A stretch of DNA of 50,879 nt from Bacteroidales bacterium (GTDB lineage Bacteria > Bacteroidota > Bacteroidia > Bacteroidales > VadinHA17): contig JALVJE010000249.1 in assembly GCA_027028505.1 (NCBI GenBank), forward strand, positions 1 to 50,879. Reading direction: 5' to 3'. Below the pieces are notes generated by a model. The model was given only the letters and a program-made list of their open reading frames with translations, was not told the DNA's origin and did no database searches. The translations under genes were made by a program, and so were the position numbers. Below are positions 31,375 to 40,700 of the stretch, piece by piece (positions within the stretch are counted from its first letter, which is position 1; each line of letters begins with the position of its first letter).

Positions 31375-32088
31375 GAAATCACTGAAGCTGCCTCCGGAAC
31401 GTCCGGCGCCTCCCAGGAAAAAAAGTGTCCAGAAGGGAACATTCCTCCCCATGGTGGCATGGCGTCTTCTTCGGTGGCCTCCGAAGAAAATAAAGAACAA
31501 AAACAGCAGGGAAACAAAAAAGGCTAAAATATCATCATTCTCTTTTTTGGAAATACGCCGGGCATATTCTTCCGCAGTATATTCTCCGCGCGTCAGTTCC
31601 ATCAAACGTGTCACAGCTTTGTTGAGACCGGCATAATAGTTTCCTTTTTTGAATTCGGGAATGATCTCTGCTTCGACGATGCGTTTGGCAATGGCATCGG
31701 GGACAGCTCCTTCTACGCCGTAACCTGTTGCAATAAAAACTTTTCCTTTCCCGGCGGCTGTTTTGGGTTTGACCAGGATGAGCATGCCATTGTTCTTGTC
31801 TTTTTGTCCTATGCCCCATTGTTCTGCCAGGCGCTGGGCATAGTCGGAGGGATCATAACCATGCAGGTCCGGGACAATGGCAATGGCTATCTGCGTGGAG
31901 GTCTCCCGGGCAAACTGTTCCAGGGTGCTCTCCAGCTGGTTGCGCTCCTGGGGTGACAGGAAGTTCCCCGTAAGGTCATTGACCAGCCGGGGCGGTTTGG
32001 GCCGGGGCGGGAAATCCCCGGCAAAAAGGGGTGAGGCAAGGAGTAGGACTCCCAGCAAAAGGACCAGGGTCTTTGTTTTTCTGTTCAT
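31291..32088 (-). CDS. TPM-domain membrane protein with Gly-rich tail
   Basis: A 265-residue protein with a signal peptide (MNRKTKTLVLLLGVLLLASP, end near FAGDFP), a TPM domain (~32-165: VNDLTGNFLSPQERNQLEST, YAQRLAEQWGIGQKDKNNGM), one membrane segment (ILAFFVSLLFLFFIFFGG, ~191-208) and a Gly/Phe/Ser-rich C-terminus (GFGGFGGFGGGSFGGGG). This is the YgcG-type layout, the usual partner of LemA proteins. Role unknown; links to envelope assembly or photosystem-like repair are known only for distant TPM proteins. Its start overlaps the stop of the upstream TPM gene by four bases, and its end overlaps psd by 84 bp. Confidence 0.9.
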   Translation of the reverse strand: MNRKTKTLVLLLGVLLLASPLFAGDFPPRPKPPRLVNDLTGNFLSPQERNQLESTLEQFARETSTQIAIAIVPDLHGYDPSDYAQRLAEQWGIGQKDKNNGMLILVKPKTAAGKGKVFIATGYGVEGAVPDAIAKRIVEAEIIPEFKKGNYYAGLNKAVTRLMELTRGEYTAEEYARRISKKENDDILAFFVSLLFLFFIFFGGHRRRRHATMGRNVPFWTLFFLGGAGRSGGSFSDFSSGSGGFGGFGGFGGGSFGGGGAGGSW

Positions 32089-32540
32089 TTTTTATCTTTC
32101 ATTTTATCCCCGAAAGAGATCTCGTCCGAAAGTTCATTGACATCATCCTGCTGGTAAGGAAAATGTTCTTTAAGTTTTTCCCCGGCCATCAGGATCCCTT
32201 TCACCAGACCGTCGGCAATGCGGTTTTCCCTGAAATACTCCAGCATCTTTTCCTTGATGTTATCCCAGAAATCGTCAGGTGTGACACGGTTGATCCCTGC
32301 GTCGCCGAGAATAGCGAACTTCCGGTCTTCCAACGCCAGATAGAAAAGCACCCCATTGCGTAGTTTGGTCTTGTGCATCTTCAGCTTTTTGAAGATATAA
32401 GCGGCCCGGTCGAGTACATCGGTCTTGCAGTCTTTCTCGATGTGCACACGGATCTCGCCGGAGGTGTTCTTTTCCGCCTCTTCGATGGCCCGGACGATCT
32501 TATCTTTTTCTTCCTGTGAAAAAAATTCTGAGGGTTTCAT
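32085..32540 (-). CDS. TPM-domain protein, soluble
   Basis: A 151-residue TPM-domain protein without signal peptide or membrane segment: FFSQEEKDKIVRAIEEAEKN (6-25), SGEIRVHIEK, NGVLFYLALEDRKFAILGDA (~62-81), and a charged C-terminus. It is the second TPM paralogue of the lemA operon, 12 bp after lemA and overlapping the next gene by ATGA. The lack of an export signal implies that it works on the cytoplasmic side, opposite its exported partner. Confidence 0.9.
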   Translation of the reverse strand: MKPSEFFSQEEKDKIVRAIEEAEKNTSGEIRVHIEKDCKTDVLDRAAYIFKKLKMHKTKLRNGVLFYLALEDRKFAILGDAGINRVTPDDFWDNIKEKMLEYFRENRIADGLVKGILMAGEKLKEHFPYQQDDVNELSDEISFGDKMKDKK

Positions 32541-32552
32541 GTGCAGTGCAGA

Positions 32553-33137
32553 TTAAAACTTAACCTCGGGAGCCTTTTCGGCGCCTTCGGTCGCTTTGAA
32601 ATAGCCTTTTTCACCAAAGCCAAAGATCCTGGCGTAGAGTACCTGAGGGAACCTTTTGATGTAGGTGTTGTATTTCCGGGTCTCCTCATTGAATTTCCTT
32701 CTTTCCACTGCGATCCTGTTCTCAGTGCCTTCCAGCTGTGCCTGTAATTCCAGGAAATTCTGGTTGGCTTTCAATTCCGGATATCGTTCCACCACGACCA
32801 TCAGACGGGAGAGTGCTGAGCTCAGCTGGTCCTGTGCGGCCTGAAATTTTTGCAGGGATTGCGGGTCCAGTTGGTTGGCATTGATCTGTACCGACGTGGC
32901 TTTGGCCCTGGCTTCGATGACCTGGGTAAGCGTTGACTTTTCAAAATCTGCATACCCTTTTACGGTATTGACCAGGTTGGGGATCAGATCGGCCCTTCGC
33001 TGATAGACATTTTCCACCTGTGCCCATTGCGATTTCACGGCCTCATCCATTTTAACCATTTTGTTATATCCGGAGGCAAGGAACAGTACAAGTACGGCGA
33101 TGATGCCTATCCAGATCCATAAGCTCTTATTTTTCAT
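32553..33137 (-). CDS. lemA: LemA family protein
   Basis: A 194-residue protein with one N-terminal membrane helix (LWIWIGIIAVLVLFLASGY, 5-23), followed by the LemA coiled-helical domain: VKSQWAQVENVYQRRADLIP (~34-53), NLVNTVKGYADFEKSTLTQV, and YNTYIKRFPQVLYARIFGF near the end. It heads a three-gene operon with two TPM proteins. The molecular role of LemA is unresolved; the conserved pairing with TPM proteins suggests a shared membrane complex. Confidence 0.94.
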   Translation of the reverse strand: MKNKSLWIWIGIIAVLVLFLASGYNKMVKMDEAVKSQWAQVENVYQRRADLIPNLVNTVKGYADFEKSTLTQVIEARAKATSVQINANQLDPQSLQKFQAAQDQLSSALSRLMVVVERYPELKANQNFLELQAQLEGTENRIAVERRKFNEETRKYNTYIKRFPQVLYARIFGFGEKGYFKATEGAEKAPEVKF

Positions 33138-33164
33138 GATCTAACGGTTTTTGTTTTTCGTGCG

Positions 33165-33172
33165 TAAAGATA
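33165..33172 (-). promoter_or_regulatory. putative -7 box of the lemA operon
   Basis: On the minus strand this reads TATCTTTA, one mismatch to TAnnTTTG, 27 nt before the lemA ATG. No clear -33 box. Confidence 0.35.
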
Positions 33173-33239
33173 GCAAAAAGTTTGCTACAGAGGGGAAGGA
33201 TATTTATGCTGCTCTGTCGGGAATATGGGAGGAAAGTTG

Positions 33240-33247
33240 TAACTTTA
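33240..33247 (+). promoter_or_regulatory. putative -7 box of hutU
   Basis: TAACTTTA, one mismatch, 23 nt before the ATG at 33271. It lies inside the longer open frame that begins at 33151, which supports the later start. Confidence 0.4.
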
Positions 33248-33270
33248 TACCACCATCAAAAAATGAAGAA

Positions 33271-35286
33271 ATGACCACGAAAGAGTTCAGAAAGGATATA
33301 TTGACAGGTATTCCTGTCACGCTGCCGCCCCCGGCCAAAAGGGACCCCGGGGTGAGCCATGCCCCTCGCAGAAGGGATGTGTTAACGGCGGAAGAAAAAA
33401 AGCTGGCCCTGAAAAATGCGTTGCGATATTTCCCCGAACATTTTCATAAAAAGTTGGCTCCCGAGTTTGCCGAAGAGTTGCGGCAGTACGGTCGTATTTA
33501 CATGTACCGGTTCAGGCCACATTACCGCATCTATGCCCGTCCCATTCATGAGTACCCTTACCGTTCCCTGCAGGCGGCAGCGATCATGCTGATGATCAGC
33601 AACAATCTGGATGAGGCGGTGGCGCAGCATCCTCACGAGCTGATCACCTATGGAGGCAATGGGGCTGTTTTCCAGAACTGGGCGCAGTACCGTTTGACCA
33701 TGAAGTACCTGGCTGAGATGACCGACGAGCAGACCCTGGTCATGTACTCGGGTCATCCCCTGGGGTTGTTCCCCTCGCACCGGGAGGCTCCGCGTGTAGT
33801 GGTGACCAACGGCATGGTCATCCCCAATTATTCTTCGCAGGAGGAGTATGAGAAATTCAATGCTCTGGGGGTTACGCAGTATGGCCAGATGACGGCCGGT
33901 TCCTACATGTATATCGGTCCGCAGGGGATCGTCCACGGGACTACGATCACCGTGCTGAATGCAGGACGCAAAGCGCTGGGAACATCAGATACCCTGCGGG
34001 GTCATGTTTTTGTCTCATCCGGGCTGGGCGGGATGTCAGGAGCTCAGGCGAAGGCTGCTGTGATCGCCGGGGCCGTGGGCGTCATCGCCGAAGTGAATCC
34101 GGCTGCGATAAAAAAAAGATATGAGCAGGGATGGCTCAATGAGATGTATGAAGATCTCGACAAAGTGATCGGCCGCATGCAGGAGGCCAGAAAGAACAAA
34201 GAAGCGGTCTCCATAGGATATCAGGGAAACATTGTTGATCTCTGGGAAGCTCTGGTGGAGAAGAATATCGGGGTGGAACTGGGGTCGGACCAAACCTCTC
34301 TGCACAATCCTTATGCGGGAGGGTATTATCCTGCAGGTCTCACTTTTGAAGAATCCAACAGGATGATGGCAGAGGCGCCGGAAGAGTTCAGGGAGAGGGT
34401 CCATGCCTCCCTGCGGCGTCATGTTGAGGCTGTTAATACCATGGCGGCCCGCGGCATGTATTTCTGGGACTACGGCAATGCTTTCCTGCTGGAGTCCGGA
34501 AGAGCCGGTGCCGATATCTTCCGGCCGGACGGTACGTTCCGTTATGCATCCTACGTGGAGGATATCATGGGGCCTCTTTTCTTCGATTATGGTTTCGGAC
34601 CTTTCCGTTGGGTATGCACCTCGGGTGATCCGGAGGACCTTAAGAAGACAGACCGTATGGCGGCAGAGGTGATGGAAGAGATCGCTTCTATCGCACCGGC
34701 ACAGATACAACATCAGATGCGGGACAATATCCACTGGATCCGCGAAGCCTGGGACAATAAGCTGGTGGTGGGCTCGCAGGCGCGTATCCTGTATGCCGAC
34801 TGTGAAGGCCGTGTTAAAATTGCACGGCGGTTCAACCGGGCGGTGAGAGAGGGGATACTCAAGGCTCCCGTGGTGTTGGGACGCGATCACCATGATGTAT
34901 CAGGAACGGATTCCCCCTTTCGTGAGACCGCTAATATATACGATGGCAGCCGTTTTACGGCGGATATGGCCGTACAGAATGTGATCGGGGATGCTTTCAG
35001 GGGGGCTACCTGGGTGTCCCTCCACAACGGAGGAGGCGTCGGCTGGGGAGAGGTGATCAACGGCGGGTTTGGAATGGTTCTTGATGGTACTCCAGAGGCG
35101 GACCGGAGGATCGACCAGATGCTTTTCTGGGATGTGAACAACGGCATTGCCCGCCGCAGCTGGGCCCGCAACAAGGAGGCCATGTTCGCTATACGCAGGG
35201 AGATGGCACGAACTCCTTCGCTGAAAGTGACGGTGCCGCACCAGGCTGATGACGATCTGGTGGACTGGGCTATTGGAGAAAAATAA
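33271..35286 (+). CDS. hutU: urocanate hydratase
   Basis: A 671-residue urocanase of the longer Bacteroidota type, converting urocanate to imidazolonepropionate in histidine degradation. Motifs: HELITYGGNGAVFQNWAQYR, MYSGHPLGLFPSH, GQMTAGSYMYIGPQGIVHGT, the NAD-binding stretch FVSSGLGGMSGAQAKAAVIA, GSDQTSLHNP, and the C-terminal GVGWGEVINGGFGMVLDG. The ATG at 33271 (MTTKEFRKDI) is chosen: it gives the family length and follows a promoter box, whereas 33151 adds 40 residues with no family match. The other hut genes are absent from the window. The stop is one base before the next ATG. Confidence 0.95.
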   Translation: MTTKEFRKDILTGIPVTLPPPAKRDPGVSHAPRRRDVLTAEEKKLALKNALRYFPEHFHKKLAPEFAEELRQYGRIYMYRFRPHYRIYARPIHEYPYRSLQAAAIMLMISNNLDEAVAQHPHELITYGGNGAVFQNWAQYRLTMKYLAEMTDEQTLVMYSGHPLGLFPSHREAPRVVVTNGMVIPNYSSQEEYEKFNALGVTQYGQMTAGSYMYIGPQGIVHGTTITVLNAGRKALGTSDTLRGHVFVSSGLGGMSGAQAKAAVIAGAVGVIAEVNPAAIKKRYEQGWLNEMYEDLDKVIGRMQEARKNKEAVSIGYQGNIVDLWEALVEKNIGVELGSDQTSLHNPYAGGYYPAGLTFEESNRMMAEAPEEFRERVHASLRRHVEAVNTMAARGMYFWDYGNAFLLESGRAGADIFRPDGTFRYASYVEDIMGPLFFDYGFGPFRWVCTSGDPEDLKKTDRMAAEVMEEIASIAPAQIQHQMRDNIHWIREAWDNKLVVGSQARILYADCEGRVKIARRFNRAVREGILKAPVVLGRDHHDVSGTDSPFRETANIYDGSRFTADMAVQNVIGDAFRGATWVSLHNGGGVGWGEVINGGFGMVLDGTPEADRRIDQMLFWDVNNGIARRSWARNKEAMFAIRREMARTPSLKVTVPHQADDDLVDWAIGEK

Positions 35287-35287
35287 A

Positions 35288-35683
35288 ATGATCAGGAAAA
35301 GGGAAATACGGATACTTGTTGGAATGTTCCTGCTGCTGGTCGTGGCAGGAGGATGCAGCGAGGACAAGACCGGACTGCTCCTGAACGGTACATGGCATGT
35401 GGAGGAGAACAGCCAGTTGTACGGGACGTCGCATTATGATGCAGATATTTCGCAGATCGACAGCGCAAAGATCGAGATCACCAACTTTTACAACATCGGC
35501 CTGGGTTCGTACGTGACAGCATATGTCAACGGTCTGGAGATCGCGATCCCGAGCCAGTCGGTGAAGGGATATGATCTTAAAGGATCCGGTGAGATCTCTG
35601 CGGATAAGAACTCCATCCTCTTCACTTTTACGGCCAACGATGGAGCGGTCATCGACCACGTGATCGCTCAATACAAAAGATAA
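35288..35683 (+). CDS. small lipoprotein coupled to hutU
   Basis: A 131-residue lipoprotein of unknown family. The signal peptide runs MIRKREIRILVGMFLLLVVA with lipobox AGGC (C23). The mature part is beta-rich (LLNGTWHVEENSQLYGTSHY, and a Gly/Ser-rich stretch followed by ENSILFTFTAN-like text), like small lipocalin-type or DUF5025-like proteins, but no assignment is firm. It starts one base after the hutU stop, so it should be cotranslated with it, although a cytoplasmic urocanase and an exported lipoprotein have no obvious joint function. Confidence 0.82.
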   Translation: MIRKREIRILVGMFLLLVVAGGCSEDKTGLLLNGTWHVEENSQLYGTSHYDADISQIDSAKIEITNFYNIGLGSYVTAYVNGLEIAIPSQSVKGYDLKGSGEISADKNSILFTFTANDGAVIDHVIAQYKR

Positions 35684-35691
35684 GACAGGGA

Positions 35692-36024
35692 TCAGTTGCT
35701 AAAGAGCAGAGTATACGGGCGATGGATCTGTTCATACAGTTCCTGCAACCCTATGTTGCGGCTTTTCCGGATGAATTCCTTTCCATCGAACAGTACGGAG
35801 ATGGTAGGCACGGCAAAGACCGATTCCTGACCAGCCACTGCGGGTAGCTCTTTTATGTTCACGTAATACATCTCCAGACCGGGGAAATGGTCTGAGATCA
35901 TGTCATGGATCTTCGGTTTCAGGACCTTGCATACATTGCACTCGTCATGGGAGAAATAAAACAGTACTCCCTCTTTTTTCTTCAGTTCTTCAAATTCCTT
36001 TTCGGATGTGATCGTACGGATCAT
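35692..36024 (-). CDS. thioredoxin-family protein
   Basis: A 110-residue thioredoxin-fold protein with redox motif C29-N-V-C32 (in HDECNVCKVLKP) and the cis-Pro segment FAVPTISVLFDG (~70-81). There is no signal peptide, so it should be cytoplasmic. The unusual CNVC pair, instead of CGPC, suggests a specialised reductant or monitor. Its start overlaps the ispF stop by four bases, making it the last gene of a porV-ispF-trx transcript, and it converges with the lipoprotein gene only 8 bp away. Confidence 0.9.
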   Translation of the reverse strand: MIRTITSEKEFEELKKKEGVLFYFSHDECNVCKVLKPKIHDMISDHFPGLEMYYVNIKELPAVAGQESVFAVPTISVLFDGKEFIRKSRNIGLQELYEQIHRPYTLLFSN

Positions 36025-36509
36025 TTTTCTTCAGTTTTTTGAACCATAACCAGGGCCTGACAGGCCCATCCTTTTTCTTCTCCGGCAAAACCCATTTTTT
36101 CATGGGTAGTGGCTTTGACGGAGATCATGTCCGGGCTGATGTTCAAAATCCGTGCCATGTTTTCTCTGATAGCCGGAATGTAAGGTTTTAGTTTGGGTTT
36201 TTCGAGGATAATGACGGTATCGATATTCACGATATCGAAGCCTTTCTCCCGTACCAGAGTGATGGCTTTTTCCAGGAATATATTGCTGGGCATATCTTTC
36301 CAGGCATCATTGTCGTCGGGAAAGTGTTGACCGATATCTCCGAGGGCCAGTGATCCCAGCAGTGCATCGGTAACAGCATGAAGGAGGGCATCTCCATCGG
36401 AATGGCCCAGTGTGCCGAGGGTATGGGGAACAGTTATACCTCCGATAATGAGGGGGCGTCCGGCGACCAGCGGGTGGACATCATACCCCAATCCTGTGCG
36501 GAAGATCAT
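36021..36509 (-). CDS. ispF: 2-C-methyl-D-erythritol 2,4-cyclodiphosphate synthase
   Basis: A 162-residue MEP-pathway enzyme that cyclises CDP-ME-2-phosphate on the way to isoprenoids. Zinc ligands D10 and H12 lie in GLGYDVHPL and H43 in GHSDGDALLHAVTDALLG; IGQHFPDDN and the C-terminal ATTHEKMGFAGE complete the active site. Full length. It is locked by ATGA-type four-base overlaps to both porV (upstream) and the thioredoxin gene (downstream), a tight operon despite unrelated functions. Confidence 0.97.
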   Translation of the reverse strand: MIFRTGLGYDVHPLVAGRPLIIGGITVPHTLGTLGHSDGDALLHAVTDALLGSLALGDIGQHFPDDNDAWKDMPSNIFLEKAITLVREKGFDIVNIDTVIILEKPKLKPYIPAIRENMARILNISPDMISVKATTHEKMGFAGEEKGWACQALVMVQKTEEK

Positions 36510-37702
36510 GTCCTTTTTTTGCTTGTGTTTTTCTTGGAGGGGTCGAAATTAAATAGCAGCGAGAATCGCAGGGTGCCGGCCAGCGGGTTGTTCTGATGCA
36601 GTGGGATGAGGTAGGAGAAGTCAACAGCGAAGACGTTCAGTCGCAGGCCCAGGCCCATCGAAAAATATTTCCGGTTGCCCTTGGTCTCGTGTTCATAGAA
36701 AAAGCCACCCCGGATGGCCAGCAACTGGTTGTACCAGTATTCCACGCCAGTGGACCACATGATCTCATGGAATTCTTCTTTTGCGCCGCCCGGAGCATCA
36801 TAAAAAGAATGGAGCATGCCCACAGGTACCGACACGTCGGGATCCATCCCCGCAATGATCTCTCCGGTCGAGTCATTGTATATGGGCGGTGTGGGTACCA
36901 GCAGTTTGTTGATGTCCAGCGTGAAGTTCATCCGGTTGAACTTATCCAGATCGATCCCCAGAGCACCTCCCAAACGCAGGTTGGTGGGAATGAAATCCGC
37001 TTCCTGGTTAGGGGTATATGACATTTTTGTGCCGATGTTGGAAATATTGGCACCGAAAGAGGCCTCGCCATCCTTGGACCCAAGAGATACTTTAGAGTGG
37101 TAATACATGTTGATATCTGCAGCAAAAGACATCCCGGGCTTTGTATCACTACCTCCTACGCCGGTACCTCCCGTAAGGTTGGAATAGATATACCTGAAGA
37201 CGATCCCGGCTGATATTTTATCGGAGAAGGCCCGGGCATAGCCGGCATCGATGGAAAACTCATTGGGGTTGAAATTGCGGATGGTGGAACCCCATTCATC
37301 GGTGAACTGTATATCCCCGAGCGAAAAATAGCGCAGGCTCATGCTCACTGCCTGAAGTTTGTCGATGCGGTAATATCCGGCCAGGTAAGCCAGATTGATA
37401 TCATTGACGAGGTTCCGCAGCCAGGGCGAGTAAGAGACCCCGACCCCCCATTTGCCTTCCTGGAAAGCATATTTTGAAGAGTTCCAGTATTGTGAATTGA
37501 TATCCGGAGTAGTGGCCACTCCTGCATCACCCATGCCTCCGGCCCTGGAATCAGGGGTGATCGTCATAAAAGGAACGGCCGTCTGTATGGCATTCACCTG
37601 TCCCGCCAGCTCGCTTACCGGTATCTGCGCCTGTGCGCCGGTATACAACAGGGTGATGAATATCAGGAGAGAGGAGGTCTTGAACCTGTGCATTATTATC
37701 AT
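36506..37702 (-). CDS. porV: type IX secretion outer-membrane protein PorV
   Basis: A 398-residue beta-barrel with signal peptide (HRFKTSSLLIFITLLYTGAQA). AVPFMTITPDSRAGGMGDAG (~41-60) is the PorV/LptO signature after the leader; the rest is alternating aromatic strands ending RFSLLFNFDP, FadL-like. PorV carries T9SS cargo from the translocon to the PorU sortase at the cell surface. M4 is an equally possible start. Its own perfect -7 box lies just upstream, so it need not depend on porU transcription. ispF and a thioredoxin follow with overlaps. Confidence 0.95.
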   Translation of the reverse strand: MIIMHRFKTSSLLIFITLLYTGAQAQIPVSELAGQVNAIQTAVPFMTITPDSRAGGMGDAGVATTPDINSQYWNSSKYAFQEGKWGVGVSYSPWLRNLVNDINLAYLAGYYRIDKLQAVSMSLRYFSLGDIQFTDEWGSTIRNFNPNEFSIDAGYARAFSDKISAGIVFRYIYSNLTGGTGVGGSDTKPGMSFAADINMYYHSKVSLGSKDGEASFGANISNIGTKMSYTPNQEADFIPTNLRLGGALGIDLDKFNRMNFTLDINKLLVPTPPIYNDSTGEIIAGMDPDVSVPVGMLHSFYDAPGGAKEEFHEIMWSTGVEYWYNQLLAIRGGFFYEHETKGNRKYFSMGLGLRLNVFAVDFSYLIPLHQNNPLAGTLRFSLLFNFDPSKKNTSKKRT

Positions 37703-37715
37703 TTTGATGGTGGTA

Positions 37716-37723
37716 CAAAAGTA
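37716..37723 (-). promoter_or_regulatory. -7 box of the porV-ispF-trx operon
   Basis: On the minus strand TACTTTTG, a perfect TAnnTTTG, 13 nt before the porV ATG and within the 53-bp porU-porV gap. The -33 region is poor. Confidence 0.5.
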
Positions 37724-37755
37724 AGAAATAACACTTAAATATACAGCATATTAAT

Positions 37756-40700
37756 TTATTTTACAATAATCATTTTTCCCGTGCCGGTGACAGGATCTTT
37801 ATCAACAGAACGTATGATGATCTTGAAAACGTATATTCCGCCGGAAACTTTTTGACCGTCCACGCTTTTCCCATCCCAATGCACGGGGTTAATGGTGTAA
37901 CCGTCAGTAAATTGATGGTCCTCCAGTATCCTTACGAGATGGCCTCCCAGATCAAAAATATAGATGAGGATATCCATTTCACTGTCTCCCATGTTGTGGT
38001 CGAAGGTGATCCAGGTATCTTCGGAAAAGGGATTGGGATAGTTCCGCAGGTTTTCGATCTTTTCCGTTCTCCCCTCATTCACATGAAAGGTGATCTCGGC
38101 AACCGTGGAGTTATTGTAGTTATCCCACACCTTGAACCGGATCGTATGTTCACCGTCCGGGAGGTTGAAGAATGGATATCTTACGGTGCCTCGCTGGTAT
38201 TGATCGCTTTCATAGGAGAAATAGTCATTGAGTACGATGGGATCATTTTCATTGCCATCCAGAATGGCCGTGATATCATGACCGATCCCGTTACCGACTG
38301 TGTTGATCCCCCCTTCGTCGGTAACATAAGCCAGGAAAACGGGATTTTCATCCGTGAGTCCTCCGTTCCTGAAGAGCGTGTCATTGAGGTAAAGCCTTAC
38401 CTCAGGGCCTTCCTCGTCGACGGCAGGATCCTCCGCAAAACCACCCACCGGGAGGTCACTGAAACTGCCGGCCCCTTCATGCAGCGAGTCCAGGGTGGCA
38501 TAGTAATTTATCTTGCCCGGTCCTATATTATAAGAGATATCCTTGGGCACCAGGAAAGAGAACCGGAAAAGACCGTCATGGATCTCTGCTTTTCCCCTGA
38601 AAATGATATTGTCACGGACAAAGAAGGTCATGGTGCTACCTCCGTCATTTGCAAGGGTAGTGACTTTTCTTGACTTATCGAAGATGGTGGGATAGAGGAC
38701 TCCTCCGGTCCCCGGCATAGGGATTCCGGAAGGATCTTCTACGTGGCCGGAGATGGTCACCAGAGAAAGGGCTTTCAGCGTGTCCAGTGGTTCTGTGACG
38801 GCGATCCCGTTGACCGAATCGGTGACAATGCGGTACCGGGGGTAGGCCAGCTCCAGGGCCGGATCCCCCAGCAGGGTAAAGTTCAGTTTGTTGGTGCTGC
38901 TGCCCGAAACATTCTTGGTATAACGCAGCGCATCACCGAAAGTGTTGGGTCGACCGAGATCATTTCGTTCGAAGATATACCGGTAGAAATTTTTGTTCAG
39001 GACATAGTTGGGGCTGGAGTATACCAGACGGGTTGTGGTCAGCAGCGCAATACTCCCTCCGTTCGGGGAGAGCAGGACGTGCTCGCCGGCAGATGTTTTC
39101 GGGGTGATCACACCGTTGGCATCGATGTCCACATCATCAAAACGGCTGAATTCGCAGGTGGCTGTGATAAAAAGAGGACAACGCGGAAAGTTGTTCCAGG
39201 AGATAATGTCGTTGATGCCCAGGATGCTTTCATGTGCCAGTCCCCGCTCGTTCCCATGGCCCACATAGTTAAAGATGAGCAGACCTTTTTCGATATTGTC
39301 GGTGATAGCCTGATTGACATCCGGATATCTCTCCCCGCTGGCTGTAGATATCTGCTGGTAGGCATCCAGATAGATCTTTTTCAGGACAAAGGAAGGATAG
39401 GTCGTATCAACGTATGTGGCCAGGCGGTCGGCATCCTTCATGTGGAGGTTGTTGTCTTCATCATCTCCCACAAAACATAATCTGTTGCGCCAGTCTCCCA
39501 GGGCATCTTCGGAATAATATGCTTTGATCTTGTCAACGATGATCCCTGCCTCTTCAGCTGAGCCGACGGGGAACCTGCCCACTCCTATATCCAGCAGGCC
39601 GCTCACACCTCCTTCATTGCTGTCAAGCAGACCGAAAAAATCATCAGAGACAAAGGACTGGGTAGGTACCAGCGAATTGGGGGATTGATAGGTGGGGATA
39701 TAATTACAATTGTTCGGATCGATGGTCAGGTTATCGTATGAGCCGTCCCCCAGCAAGAGGAGATAGCGGGGCTTGTCCGTTTTGCTCGTGGCACGGTCGT
39801 AGAACATCTTCATAAAATTGCGGATCGCTCCGATATCACGGGCGCCTGAGGAAAACTCATTATAAACCTGGTCTGTGGTCACAACGGCTACGGCCATATC
39901 ATCCCTTTCATGATGGTATTGTCCGAGAGCGATGGCCTGTTCCATGAAATCCGGAAAGCTAACGATCACCAGGCGGGGCTGGGGAAGGCCGTGCAGGTCC
40001 TGGTTCGGTAGTCCTTCTACAACGATCTCCGGCGAAGGGAAATCCTCCCCCCGGAAAACCACGAACTGTCTCAGTGTATCGGTATGGGTACGGAACTCCA
40101 GCGTATTGTTCTCTTCTCTTGTTTCCATCCTTTTTACCTGGTGAAGGTCCGTGACATCCCATACTTCCCCTTCTCCATTTGTAATGAGGAAAGAGGTGAT
40201 CTTTCCTGTTCCAAAGGTTCTGATGTCCCTGAAGAACAGTATATTGCCGGACATGGCAAGCTGCCTGCGGGCCTGGATATCAATCTTGTCCAGCCAGGCC
40301 CCGGCATTCACCTTGTCGTTGCTTTGAAATGAGATCGAGACCGGAATATCTTCCCCATTTGTAGTGAACAGGTATTCTCTCAGATTAGTTTTAGCATATG
40401 CTGAAGTATAGCTATAAATATTAACAGGGCCCACGGAAATAGAAGGGAGGTCCTGATCACCGGCCTGGATGCCAAAATAAGAGGTTCTGGAAGAACGTGC
40501 AACGACACGTACGCGCATACGTATCACGTCGGAGAGGATCCTGTCCGGAAAAGCGAAGGTGAAAGTGACCGGAGAGAGTGCCGGCAGGGGTTCATACCAT
40601 TCCCTGCCTGATTTGATCAGGTTTTCACGGTCAACCTCATGAAAAAGGTAGTCATCAAAAGAGGTGGAGATGTCCGTAGGGTCTTCGTCGGTAAAGGGTT

